Below, piece by piece: positions 41,111-53,670 of a DNA stretch of 64,000 bases (the first letter of the stretch is position 1; each line of letters opens with the position of its first letter). The translations under genes and the position numbers were made by a program. The DNA is from Adiantum capillus-veneris (lineage: Eukaryota; Streptophyta; Polypodiopsida; Polypodiales; Pteridaceae): assembly GCA_014529385.2 (NCBI GenBank), contig CM043959.1, positions 10,506,809-10,570,808 of the forward strand. The letters run 5' to 3'. The notes beneath the pieces were generated by a model that had not been told where the DNA came from, searched no databases, and saw nothing but the letters and a program-made list of their open reading frames with translations.

Positions 41111-42080
41111 TTCCCATCAACACTTTGGAACTAGATGATCGACAATGGGAATTCCCTAAAGACGCAGTTTCAACAGATGACGACTGGTTAGATGGAATGG
41201 ATCTGCACATCAAAGTATAGCTCAACAATCATAGCACCAATGCTTTGGTAGACACAGGAGCTAGAGTGAATGCAGTCAGTTATTCCACATACAAAAAGGC
41301 AACAAGTCAAGCATTGACAGCAGGAATAGCGACAATCAAAGGATGCAACAAGAATCCAACTCCAACATTGGGAGTAGTCAACTTGAGCGTGGTAGTACAT
41401 GGATGTTCATGTCCACATCAGTTTGTATGCTTACCAGATGAACACATGAATGAGACGATGATTCTTGGAATTCCCTAGATATGTACATACAAAGCAGTTC
41501 CAGATTGGGATACGAATTAGCTAAAGTTATTACCTAAAGGATGGCAACTCATTGTTCCAATTGCACCAAGCAAGGAAGAATGGAAAAGAAGCAATCAGCA
41601 GACCAATCCACGAAGCAAATCTTCTCCATTCCCTCAACAATCAAATGCTACATGTAGCATGCAAGGAGTCAGGTAGATTTGGGTACCAAAATCACAGCTT
41701 AAGGATAAACCAATTCAGATCTGGATGCCTAAAACCTCACCGAAGAAACAAAAGAAGATTCCATGGAGTCGAACACAGAATAAAGTATCTCCGAGCAAGG
41801 AGCCTAACATGAAATGGGTTTGGAAGAAAAAAGAGCACTTATCTTCTCCACAAACTGCGAAACCAATCAAGTAGTGGCGAGTTAAGTCTCAACAGAATCC
41901 GCCACACCATGCAGCACCAAGCCGACCGAATTACCAATGGAGAGAAAAAAGTTCCACAATAGTCTAAAGTGCTACCAACAGCTCAAGCAATCAGAGTGCT
42001 AAAGCATCCTGATGGTACAATCAAACAGAGAGCACAAACGCTACAAGATTTGCTCTTTGGAAGACATCAGCAGCAAACCT
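41111..42080 (+). pseudogene. A2 post-integrase ORF: second retropepsin-like domain plus W-x-P-K repeats
   Basis: The domain begins WLDGMDLHIKV, then NALVDTGARVNAVSYSTYKK with Asp-Thr-Gly at about 41,246-41,254, TLGVVNLSVVVHGC, HQFVCLPDEHMNETMILGIP and, past a stop, YKAVPDWDTN. After a +1 shift near 41,675 the repeats are WVPKSQLKD, IWMPKTS, PWSRTQN, KWVWKKKEH, stop, WRVKSQQ and QWREKSS. The order and spacing match element A (13,115-14,100). The C-terminal end (KHPDGTIKQRAQTLQDLLFG) is also shared. The second retropepsin has kept Asp-Thr-Gly here although the pol protease of this copy has been shifted out of frame. Confidence 0.7.
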
Positions 42081-42099
42081 CGACATCGGAAACCCTTGA

Positions 42100-42233
42100 G
42101 TTAAATACTCAAGACCCAGCTCTTGCACAACATATTGGTTTGCATTGATCTTAATATCATGGTAGAGCCAATCACGGCTATGCATAGACACAATTGTTCA
42201 ACCCATGCACACAGTCGTTCCGGAGTACTCCAC
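42100..42233 (+). other. A2 conserved noncoding block before the internal PPT
   Basis: It contains CTTGCACAACATA, GGTAGAGCCAATCACGGC, TATGCATAGACAC and ACCCATGCACACAG in order. The same series is found in element A (12,921-13,070) and A4 (44,595-44,724). Confidence 0.65.
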
Positions 42234-42250
42234 CTAGGAGGGGTGGAAGG
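42234..42250 (+). other. A2 internal polypurine tract
   Basis: CTAGGAGGGGTGGAAGG is identical to that of element A at 12,904-12,920. Confidence 0.65.
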
Positions 42251-44469
42251 GCATTAATTACTAAGTAATTAAGGGCAATGTTTGAAGAGCGAGGAAAACG
42301 TTCCACGTTAACGTGTGATTTTTTGCAAAATTACCTAATAATGCCCTTATAATTCATCAACAAGGGAAAATTCATTGATAATATCTTCCCGATGAGTGTA
42401 AATAGTGTATATACTATCAGAAAATCATTAAAAAATAGTCCTTTTTTGAGTATTTTTTATCATTTTTGTTGATAAGGACGCATGAAAATGGAGAAATCCA
42501 ACAAAAAACAATAAAGCAGTGTTTTTCAAGGGATTTTCTTAATTATTGGATTTTTACTTTACTTTTTTAGAGCATTTTGCTATTTTTTTTTTTTTTCAAA
42601 TAAACAAGTCAAAATTAATAATAAATAGAAGGGAATCTGAAATGGAAAAATTGAAGACACGATGGTGATCAGAAGGACAAGGCGCACAAGCACAAAAATT
42701 TTCAATGAAATCAGAAGACAAAAGCGGGAAGCTTAAATTAGGCGGCCATGCTTACTTTTGCAAAATTCTTGCAGAATGAGCTACAGGAATCCGATCAGAG
42801 AAATTTTTGAGTCTAATATAGATTTCATGGCCTAGTAGGACTAACGAGAGAATCTGGGGAAATTTGGTTTGGGAAGTCCAGGTATAGATATCCATGGTAG
42901 GCTAAAACCACCTCATTTCCACTTGGAGCCTTTGTAGAGAGAGATTTCGGCCTCTTTCGCACGACATTTTCGGAGCCCACAGTTGACCTTTTTCAGCACC
43001 GTCTCACACGAGATATGAGGGGTAAATTCTTTACTCGATAGTTATCCATTTTGTACGGCCGGTAGCTAGTCTAAAGCCTTAGAAAAAACCCTAGAAACCA
43101 AGCAGTGCATGAAGACCTACGACCTAAAACTGACCATAGCGGCCTGCCAACTTGACCAAATCGGATGGGATTTGAACCATAGCATGCACTAATATAATAT
43201 AACCTTTCTATAGCATCAGATGACCATTCGGCTAGGGTCAAGGGGATCCCCAATAGAAAAGTTAGGTTTTTGGCAAATGCCAGAATTTCAACCTGACTCC
43301 ACAGATGGCGTGCTAATGAGGTTCATATACAATGTATATGATTGGTTTGGTGAAATCCATCAAGCAAGTCCCTCGAAAAGTAGAAAACAGCTCGAAGGTT
43401 AAAAAGCATCAAATTCGACATATGAGGCCAAACTGACTCCAAATGAGCTAGAATTGGACATGTAGCTTCACGACTATGTTACGGACAAATCCAAAGCCTC
43501 AAAGTTGATCAACCAACCCAACAGACAGAGTAATCATAAAAAATGGTGATTTCAGAGTCGATAGAGCACAAAGTGATGTCAGCATGACCAAAATTGACCA
43601 AATTCAATTTAGGACTTGTATTAGGTGTATGAAACATGTCTAGGTCAAAATTTGTGAGTTTTACAAAGTTTTTGTCACTGAAGTTAATAATTGCGATTAT
43701 TTACTTTTGCATCATTTTTGCTTGGAAATTATCAAATCACCTCACCTATCATGTGTACACACCTATTACATACCAAAAATCAAGTATGAGCCAAAATGAC
43801 CACCCATTACTTGTAAAATTGCCAAAAAACGCAAAGAAGTCTTTGCAAGACAAAATTTGGGTTATGAACAACTTTTCTTGATCCAAATCACCTCATATCT
43901 CATACGCAAGGTCTATGCCATGCCAAGAACCGATATGTACCAAAAAATGTCAATTTTGGAAGAAAAGTTAATAATTGTGATTATTTACTTTTTGGCTAAA
44001 ATTGAGGAATTTTGATATTTGGCCATCATACATCCAAAGTACATCTTGTGATTATCCCACTAGCCAACTTTGAATCAATTTGGATTTCAAAATCTCAAAT
44101 TTCCTTTATATCTACTGTTTCAGAGACCTAAAGCCAAAATCTGGTACCATTTTCAACTTGTATATCCAAATGAGTCCATATTTCACTCAGAGCATGTATT
44201 TGGCATATACTTCAAGCCTATAAATCCAAGTTTGCAAAAGTTGAAAATTTTTCTCAGCTGTAAATAATCATGATTATTTACTTTGGTTGCAAATTTTTGT
44301 TTTGACCATACAGTTTTGTTCCTTGCATGATTTTATGCATCTTTGCTTGTTCAAAAATTGAATTGAAGCAATTTGGACCAAATTATCAGCATTTTCAGTT
44401 TAAAGGGACATTCTAGAGAAAAATCCGACAAATTTGCTAACTTTGCACTCTATTCATTGAATAGGAGCA
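42251..44469 (+). repeat. A2 palindrome array
   Basis: This is 2.2 kb of noncoding sequence between the internal PPT and ORF3. Inverted repeats with arms GTTAATAATT or GTAAATAATC and GATTATTTAC are at 43,683-43,704, 43,977-43,998 and 44,260-44,281 (spacing 294 and 283 bp). The right arm is followed by a T-rich stretch leading to TTTGC or TTTGG. Degenerate unit text between 42,600 and 43,600 suggests older units whose palindromes have decayed. The class of palindrome is the same as in element A. Confidence 0.85.
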
Positions 44470-44535
44470 ATGCAAGCAGCGGAGAAGGCCAAGAAGAAGC
44501 TAAACCAAAAAGAGAAACTACAAGAACTGTCTGCA
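44470..44535 (+). pseudogene. A2 ORF3 start (truncated)
   Basis: The ATG at 44,470 opens MQAAEKAKKKLNQKEKLQEL followed by SA and a stop. This aligns with the first 22 residues of ORF3 of element A at 11,975. Right after the stop the sequence changes to another element (A4), so the rest of ORF3 is missing. Confidence 0.7.
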
Positions 44536-44724
44536 TAAAACATAGTATTAATGCTACAATGAACACCACTAAAAACTCAGTTCCATATTCACATCTTGCA
44601 CAACATAGTGTTCTCCCATGCATTTCTTCCGGTGGCATGATAGGGCCACATAGCACGGCCTTGCATAGACATAATGTTACCACCCATGCACATTGCACAA
44701 GATTTCATCCGAGATGACTCAAAA
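44536..44724 (+). other. A4 start: conserved noncoding block
   Basis: It contains CTTGCACAACATAGTG, ATGATAGGGCCACATAGCA, TGCATAGACATAATG and ACCCATGCACATTGCACA, in the same order as the block before the internal PPT of A and A2. It lies directly after the ORF3 start of A2, so two related elements are joined here. Confidence 0.55.
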
Positions 44725-44758
44725 TAGAAAGGGGAGAGTAGTAGCCTATGGCTACTAC
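44725..44758 (+). other. A4 internal PPT followed by a 9-bp hairpin
   Basis: AGAAAGGGGAGAG (44,725-44,737) follows GACTCAAAAT. A3 has GACTCAAAAATGGGAGGGG at the matching place. GTAGTAGCC and GGCTACTAC around a TAT loop (44,738-44,758) form a perfect inverted repeat just behind it. Confidence 0.5.
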
Positions 44759-45267
44759 AAGATGAAGAGAATTCATGTGTATAATGTACAAAGTGCGATT
44801 TTTGCTTACAGTTTTTACTTTTTAATTGGTTTTATTTCTTATAAAGCATATCAATGAGCCATACTAACCGAAATTTGACAGACATGGTGCCTAGAGTCAG
44901 AGCATGTATACATGAGTGTGAGGAATAATTTTGGCTATTTTTGGTCGAATAATAATATATTCTAACAATTTTCTTTAATATTTAGCTAATAAGGATAAAA
45001 TAATAATAAAATCACCCAAAAGAGCCGAAATCAAGTTTTAAAAGCAAACACTCAATCAGTAAAGGAAAAGCTTCAAGCATAGTGAGTATGAAAAGATTGA
45101 TCAAATTTACAAATTCAAGGGCAAACAGCGACAAGATATCCAAATCAAGAGCCGTTTGAGCCACAGATGATATGACATGAGCAATCTAAGAAAAAAGGGT
45201 AAGAGTACACTTGGGGTTCTTAGTAAGTCAAATACTTGTACCCAAGGTAGGTCAATTTAGGCCTCAT
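44759..45267. other. Noncoding AT-rich stretch of A4
   Basis: No coding sequence or clear repeat is seen. By analogy with A2 it is the first part of the 3' array region. Confidence 0.4.
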
Positions 45268-46875
<1,608 letters not shown>

Positions 46876-47300
46876 TAGATTATAATTGACCTAAACAAGT
46901 CTTCCCTAGTGCTTATAGTTATCTTAAACACACTGTGGTGAAATTTGGTCAAATTTGGATCACATTTTCTCCTCAAGACGTGTGTCAACGGAGTGGGGAG
47001 ATGCTCCTTATGAGGTGGCAGATATTTCATCCAATGAAAGGAGCACATTAAAGAAGAAGATCTAGAGAAGATACCAACCAACATATTCATTGGAAAGTTC
47101 TAGGCGGCTGATGAAATGAAGGTCAAGGATATCATATTCCTATGGGCTCTACACCAAAATTCGGAAGAACTAGATGGTGCTAGAAGTCTACAAATGGACA
47201 ACTTCTTCTACTTGCCCCCATGGGGCACCGACTTCGAAGAGCACATGAGCTTATGTCCACTATACAGTACATGGTGATGCAACTCTTATGGACAAAGATG
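46876..47300 (+). pseudogene. Possible ORF3 relic of A4
   Basis: One frame from about 47,050 to 47,275 reads IKEEDLEKIPTNIFIGKF, stop, AADEMKVKDIIFLWALHQN, MDNFFYLPPWGTDFEEHM and CPLYSTW, then a stop. Its place after the array suggests ORF3, but I cannot align it convincingly with ORF3 of A or A3. It may also belong to something else. Confidence 0.3.
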
Positions 47301-48668
47301 GAGCTATAGTGCAAGTGAATATTATGAGAAAAATAATCTACCAAGCACTTCACTTACCTATCGACCACCACAACCTATTGTTAAAGACAAAAGCCATAGA
47401 TAATAATAAGCATTTATCATGTATCAAGGCCACAAACTTTCTTAAAAATATCTAATCTATATCAAAACGGAGCTTCCATTGTGGATAATTTCACAGCATC
47501 TCAAAGTACAGAATCCACCAAGATATACAAAGTGTTGGCAGGCCACCGCAATCGGATGGAGTAGCCTAGCGAGAACTCAAGCCAACATTAAATATGTCAA
47601 TCCAAGGACATAGTTGACCCAACTGGTGCATGGAAATTTCAAATGAAATGTCCTAACAACAATGCATTGAGGACAAAGGAGTCACTCTCATGTCAAGAAG
47701 TAACTAAGGGGAAAATGCCCAAGTCTCCCTTGCGGTCTATCTCTCACTCTAATGGTCGTTACGGTGGCAAATGAACTCCCGTGACATGAAATATGAGATA
47801 AGGGTTCTCTAGGACATTGGCAATAGGTTCCACCAACAAAACCTGCAAAAGTCACCGTCATGTAGGTGAGCAACCATGACCGTTTCCAGCTCTTACCTTC
47901 ACCAAAAATGACGAATGAGGGGTCATTTGACTTCTTCTAAGTCCTACTTACCTCTATCCATGCTTAGTTTCACTTCAAACACCATTAACAACTGACAAAA
48001 AGATAAAAAATACACAAGGCAACCTAGAGCTAAAATCGCTCTTTGCATTGCACACACACACACACGCGCGCATGCACGTGCGCACGTGCATGCGCATGCA
48101 CATGCACACACACACACACACTCACTCAAACACAACACACTAGCATTAGGAAGAGAATGGGGTCTATGAGGACCTCTTTATTTGGCAGTTTAAGGAAGTC
48201 AAACCTTTAGTATTAAGAAAGTAATCACAAGACAACTTTTGAATTCAAACAAGCAAAACCGCTAGTTTATTTGAATTCAAAGTTTCCCCCCAAAATGGAA
48301 TTTAAAATCTAGTGGGTAAAACAATATCATGTAGCATATCTATGGAAAGAGCTTGACTCATAGATTACAAATATATGATCTCCATTCAAATCAGAGATCA
48401 TATGTGGGAGTTATGGAAGGTTGAAAATCATAAAATTTTCCACCTCCTTTTTTGGGGAAAAAGTGCATCCTTTGATCACTCTTACACTTCTCTTACACAC
48501 CCACCATTCTTGCACACATGGCGTACACCTATTTGTCAAAATGGTAATCACCTCTATAAGCTCATGGAAAATAAAGAGGCCCTCATACACCCCATGCTCT
48601 TCCTAATGACATGTAGACAGTGCTAAGAGTGAGAGGAAGCAACACAAGTAGTTTCAATAGAAATTATT
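47301..48668. other. Noncoding stretch, origin unknown
   Basis: Nothing coding is supported. It contains an alternating purine-pyrimidine tract (48,050-48,121, listed separately). The rest is AT-rich with no match that I can see elsewhere in the window. Confidence 0.4.
48050..48121. repeat. Alternating CA/CG tract with long palindrome
   Basis: This is about 70 bp of nearly strict purine-pyrimidine alternation. Its centre, 48,071-48,092, is a perfect 22-bp palindrome made of CATGCACGTGC and its complement. Such sequence can form Z-DNA or a cruciform. Confidence 0.9.
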
Positions 48669-48753
48669 TGTTAGGAAATACCACGTAGCTAAATAGATAT
48701 TTGAGTAGATTACTTAATGGAGAGAGATAGATTTCACACACAAGACATTTTAG

Positions 48754-48756
<3 letters not shown>

Positions 48757-48794
<38 letters not shown>
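48757..48794. repeat. (GA)n microsatellite
   Basis: About 38 bp of GA dinucleotide repeat lies inside the presumed A3 LTR. Confidence 0.95.
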
Positions 48795-48798
<4 letters not shown>

Positions 48799-49028
48799 CA
48801 CGATATGTGTTGTTCACCCAATGTGGGCTACGTCCATGGGAAAGCAGCCACAATGGCTTTAGTATTTCAAAACAAGAAGTAGTTTACAAAGGGATTATAC
48901 CCTTAATGGAGCTCCCGCCTTGCTTCACTCTCACCACCTCACACTCACCTTGTTGCATCAACTTCACACTATGAAATGTGTGTAGAAATGGCCTCCTTTT
49001 ATAGGCCAAAAGGGTTTCCCTCTCTCAT

Positions 49029-49235
49029 GAGAGGCAGCCATGTGTAGCCACCCTTGTGTGAATAAGTCCAAATCGGACCCTCCAATCTGCCCATGTGTGG
49101 CCGCCCTTGTGTAGACAAATCCGCTTTTGAATTTGGCCACCGGCCATTGACTTCCGACCACCGGCCACGGGCCATTGACTACCAGCCACCGACCAATCGA
49201 CCGGTCGTTTTCCGACCACTTTCCGGCCACCGTCC
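49029..49235. repeat. GC-rich short tandem repeats in the presumed A3 LTR
   Basis: CATGTGTAGCCACCCTTGTG recurs with changes 63 bp later as CATGTGTGGCCGCCCTTGTG. Next GGCCACCGGCCATTGACT recurs as GGCCACGGGCCATTGACT and in shorter forms up to 49,235. The patch is much richer in GC than its surroundings and lies upstream of the TATA box, where enhancer repeats of LTRs are often found. Confidence 0.65.
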
Positions 49236-49751
49236 GACCATAGTATTCCAGTGAAGGAAAAAAAAGTCTCGGGGGCTTCTGCCCCCGAGGCCCCTAAAGT
49301 TGCCCCTGAATTTTGGCCATGAAAATTTTGGTTTTCGGAGAGTGATTTTCCTTCATGCACAATGGCTTCTCCTCATAATGGGGGCCTTACAAATGTGCGT
49401 TTTTACCACAGAAATTACAAGGGGTAAATCAGGCTCTATACTTAACATTATTACCCATATAATGCGTAGTAAACGTGCAAGTTTAGGCATGCTCTTCACT
49501 ACATAAGCTCAATAATTACTTGATCCCCAATAATCACAAAGTTTTGGCTTATATACATAGGGTTAAAACTGGGTATTTGTCTAGAAAGGGATAATTATCA
49601 AAAAAATGTGGACTTAGGATATCTAGCCACTCATTGAGTACAAAGCTATTCCAGTACAATCAGATTTTGTCAGGGCATGAATTACATTGTTGGCTTAGGC
49701 AAAAAAAATGAATGACTAAGTGGATGAGTTTTTTGTTGACCCATTAGAATT

Positions 49752-50108
49752 GGTGTGAGAGGGTCCTTTGCTTCAACATTCCCCCCTCGCGGCTTCTTGT
49801 TGTCCATGAGAAGATTTTACTCGTTAAGCATGGGATTTCTTTGCTTCCATTCATCTACGTATTGTTGGAAGGACAGCATCATTTGTTGCACCTGATCCTC
49901 CTCCAGAGGCCTGTAGATTCTTGTTAACTGGAGTGAGAGGGTCCTTTGCTTCAACACTCCCCCGTCCTGGCTTCTTATTGTCCCTGAGAAGACTTTACTC
50001 TTTAAGAAGGTGATTTCTTTGCTCCTATTGATCTACTCATTGTTCAAAGGCCAGCATCATTTGCTGCACCTAATCCTCCTCCAAAGGCTTGTAGATTCTT
50101 GTTAGTGG
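49752..50108 (-). repeat. 178-bp tandem duplication across the end of ORF3, the PPT and the LTR edge
   Basis: 49,752-49,929 and 49,930-50,108 are direct repeats (from GTGAGAGGGTCCTTTGCTTC to GGCCTGTAGATTCTTGTTA). Each contains on the minus strand the end of ORF3, a polypurine tract (GCGAGGGGGGAA or AGGACGGGGGAG) and the first 26 or so bases of the LTR. Two PPTs therefore stand 178 bp apart. Confidence 0.85.
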
Positions 50109-53100
50109 GTTTTTGCGTTCATGGAGGATATAGGCTACAAATTTTAGCCGTAGATCCTTGCATATGGGCATGAAGATCATGGAGTTGATCTCAAAGTAGC
50201 TTATGTAGAAGGCTTCTTTAAATGTTTGCTTGAAGTGTCTTGGGAGGAACATGATGTTGGAAAATAGGCCATAGATGACCTTCATCTTGGGGGGTATCAT
50301 TAAGATTGAGAATGAGATCTTTGTACCCTTCCAAGAATGATGTCCATTTAATTTTTGTGGCCTCTGTATTTTTGAATGTATTGATACAGGTGGAGAGAAT
50401 GTAACAAATTTTTAACATCATTTTGTAGGCAATATGTGGTTTCCCTCAAACTAGGCTGATCATTTGTTTGATTGCCTTTCTCATGTATGCCAACGAAGGT
50501 GCCTCTCTTGGTTTGGGGAAGTCCGAGTAGTTGGGCCATGTGGGGTCGAAAACAAGCAGCTGATCAAAGTCATCCTACCTTCTTCTCTTGATGATTGGGA
50601 AATATGTGGGGTCGATCTGAAGGTGGGTTGGAGAAAAGGAGTTTACCGTTACTACCATCTTGTTCTCCCCCATGAATTTGGTTTTCCATTTTGGTCTCAC
50701 CTGTTTGATCAATTATGTGGTCCACTTTGATAAATTTACATTCTTATAGCTACCATCGGCATCAAGAAAAATTTTCAACAATAGATCCTTTTTCTCTTCT
50801 ATCGTCAGTCATTTTAGTAGTGGGTAGGGAAGTTTTGGTTCAGGAACCACATCTCGTAACTACTCTGGAGTTATATATTTTAATAGATATGATGTTAACA
50901 AATGGTGTTCGTAGAGGATGTTCTTGGCCACAACATCCTTTGTCACTTTCTAGTGCTCCTCTGATAGATGTGAGTATTCTAGCAGTATTTTTTGTGGTTC
51001 AGCTGAAGCACCCACATCTACTAGGACTTTAGGTTGTTTTTTCTCTTGTTGTGACTCTTCTTTTAAGTTTTTCAAATTTTGGCCTTGTTTCCAAGGGTCA
51101 TTTCTCTTGACAAGGGAGATTATGGATGTGTTCAATCTTTAAAAGCTAATTTCTCAGCTCCTCCACTTCCTTCATCAACATCTTAATTGTTTCATCTTTG
51201 TTTTGCCCTTCATCTACCATGGATTTTCTTTTGATGTGAAGTGCCTTTTCTAATATTATCTTTATTGTCTAACTATGAGATTTCACGTGTCTACTGTAAG
51301 TCTGCAACAATAATCTGATTCTTGTAACTATCAGTTTGTTTAGTATTGCGTATAGGGATAAACATTGGGTCTTCCATGAATGCCTCCAGCTATGGGTTTT
51401 GATCAACTATCGAACTTTAAGCACCTCAATAGACACCCTTTGCTTCTGATCCAGTGTTGTGGACTCCTTGGCGCTTTGATGAGCTTGTTGATGTTGATTT
51501 TCTTTTTGATCTAGGACCAGCTTGTTACTTTGGACTATACTTTCTTGCACCTACCTGGCCATCACTTCTTTCTCATAGAGCTGTTTATACTTTGAAAGCT
51601 CTCCATTGATGTGCTCTATCCGAACATCCCTTCTTTACAGATCCTCCACTAGGCTGGTGTTGGTCTCGACCAACTCCCTATTCTCAACCTTTGTTTTGTT
51701 CAATTCCTGCTTGATACTAATCACTACTAGTATCTACATAATTTCTATGTTCATTTTGTTAACTAACCTTGATATCATAACTGTCTTGGCCAAATTTGAC
51801 ATAGGTTCCTGTAGGGCCAGTCCTTGGTAGTTTCTTTTGTTGCTCCTTATGCTGTCCCTTGAGCCGACTCATTGATTCCCTGATATCTTCTCTTTTTGTT
51901 AGCACGATAACTTGTTCAGACGGTACCATAGCTTCTTGTCTTGTGTACTTGAGTGGAGCGTCTTTGTGGGAGTGTTTGTGCAAATGTTTTAACCCTGCCT
52001 TTTGATGTCTTCTCCACATTTCTTGTATTTTTGATACCTCTGATAAAATCTATTGTTGGTCTTCTGCTTTTGATGAGAGAGGCGCACTAGCCATCGTGGT
52101 TTTCTTGCATTTAATCAAGCCTTCAAACTGATCTATTTCTCTCGATACCTACTCATTTTTAACTCTTTGTTCTTGATCAATCATCATAGGTTTTTTCTTG
52201 TATTGTTGGCAAGCCCTCTAACTGCTTAGGTGTTTCCTCAGGTGTGGATTGTGAGATTGGGATATCATCCCTCTTAATTTCCTCCTGGTGTTGGCTAGTT
52301 TTCTCAAGATGTATTTTTACTTCAGTGGTCTGATATTCCATATGGATTAAGGAGCTTTGTATTGGGCTCGATATTTGAGTTTCTTCAATATGTGTTTCTT
52401 GTTGCTGCCCTTTCTCTTGCCTTGCATGATCCCATTGTTGATAGATCTTTTCCATCATCTCTGACAAGCTTTGGGCTTGTTCTTCTTTTCTAAGTCATTC
52501 CATATTTCTTCTTTCCTGGGCGGTCTCCCTTTGCTTGTGCTTTTGTTCTTCTTTGGCCCATTGTTTCCTCTCCTAATCTTCCTTAACCTTCATTTCCCTT
52601 GGTTCTATTCTTCAGGCATATACAGATGCAGGCTTCCTTTCTTGAATGGTAGGGTCCACTTGTTGGAGTTCCACTTCTTCTTTGTCCGTCTTTGATCCAG
52701 CAAACTCAAATTTCTTTTCTAAGTCATTCCATATTTCTTCTTTCCTAGGCAATCTCCCTTTGCTTATGGTTTTGTTCTTCCTTGGCCCATTGTTTTCTCT
52801 CCTGATCTTCCTCGACCTTCCTTTCCCTTTGTTCTATTCTTCGGGCATATACAAACCCATGCTTCCTTTCTTGAATGGTTGGGTCCACCTGTTGGAGTTC
52901 CACTTCTTCTTCATCCGTCTCAAACTCAGATTTATTGGCCCCTTCATCTTTGATGTATTCAAGTTTGCTATTCTTTTTGCCTTGGTCGGCCTTGTTGATG
53001 TAGAAGACCTAGTCCCTTTTCTTCCCTTGGGTTCCCCCATCATTTCAGCCCACTTGTTTAATGTGGGGAGTATCCTTTAAGGCATCTCTTTCTCCGACAA

Positions 53101-53670
53101 GGCAAGATGCTATCTTGGAGAAGATATCAGCTCCCCCTAGGTGGGGAATGCCTGATTGCTTCTTTTCTACCACTACTATCAGTGGATCAAACCCCCATTA
53201 GCCAAATCAATCGATACATTTCTATGCTGGGGTACTAGCTTGTGTAATGTAGAAGCAAGATTTATTTTGGGCCTTATATAATTGGTTTGTCTGTCAAAGT
53301 GTATGTGTTGGTGTAGGACCCTCATGAGATGGCAAGTTCTTTTTCCCTTGATGCTGCTAAAAGTAGGGATTTCCACTGTGCTAAAGTCTTTGTCTACATA
53401 TCCTTGTGGATTCACCGGCTCCCCCCTTGGTAACTTGGTGATTTTTTTGAGTGTGTCCGAGGTTATCTCTACTTTTATTATTTCTCCCTTGGCATTTGTC
53501 AATGTGGCCATTGCTTTATATTCATCTACCTTCTATAGATTTGTGATTAACTCATGGGCTCGTCGTTAGTCTACTTGGACTATGGGTTCTACAAGGAATT
53601 CCTTGATTCCTATTCTTGTTCTCTGGACTATCCACTTGATATGTTTCTGATCTCAATGGTGCTTCAATAC
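50070..53670 (-). pseudogene. Element A3 ORF3
   Basis: This is a diverged relative of ORF3 of element A. From 53,670 it reads IKEFLVEPIVQVD, RRAHELITNL, then the 110-codon open stretch 53,179-53,511 with VEITSDTLKKITKLPRGEP (ORF3 of A: VVINKDIVAEALKLPTEGM). An acidic/glutamine-rich coiled-coil part follows (KADQGKKNSKLEYIKDE, EEEVELQQVDPTIQERK), repeated twice at about 52,490-52,640 and 52,720-52,900. The C-terminal domain at 50,070-50,300 reads KVIYGLFSNIMFL and TFKEAFYISYF, matching YGFYAKCMFL and AFKEDFYIGFF of A. Many stops and shifts are present. Its position before the PPT and LTR is as in A. Confidence 0.6.
52471..52930 (-). repeat. About 230-bp tandem duplication inside A3 ORF3
   Basis: TTTTCTAAGTCATTCCATAT at 52,487 and 52,713 opens two copies of the coiled-coil coding part. 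Both include TTTGGCC- and CTTCTTTCCT-type text and the GGGCATATAC or GGCATATACA stretch that follows. Both copies encode E-E-V-E-L-Q-Q-V-D-P-type sequence on the minus strand. Confidence 0.75.

Larger units (their letters stand above)
48669..49778 (-). mobile_element. Probable 3' LTR of element A3
   Basis: Its sense start on the minus strand is TGTTGAAGCAAAGG at 49,778, directly behind a PPT. A TATA box (CCTATAAAAGGAGG, minus) lies at about 48,992-49,005. The suggested end at 48,669 (TTCCTAACA) is a guess from the TG..CA rule; no second copy or target duplication is available. The (GA)n tract at 48,757-48,794 would lie in U5. Confidence 0.45.

Noticed and set aside
52471-53080. Plus-strand frames with repeated FFSKSFHISSFLG, like a duplicated membrane protein
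   Set aside because: They are the antisense of the duplicated coiled-coil part of A3 ORF3.
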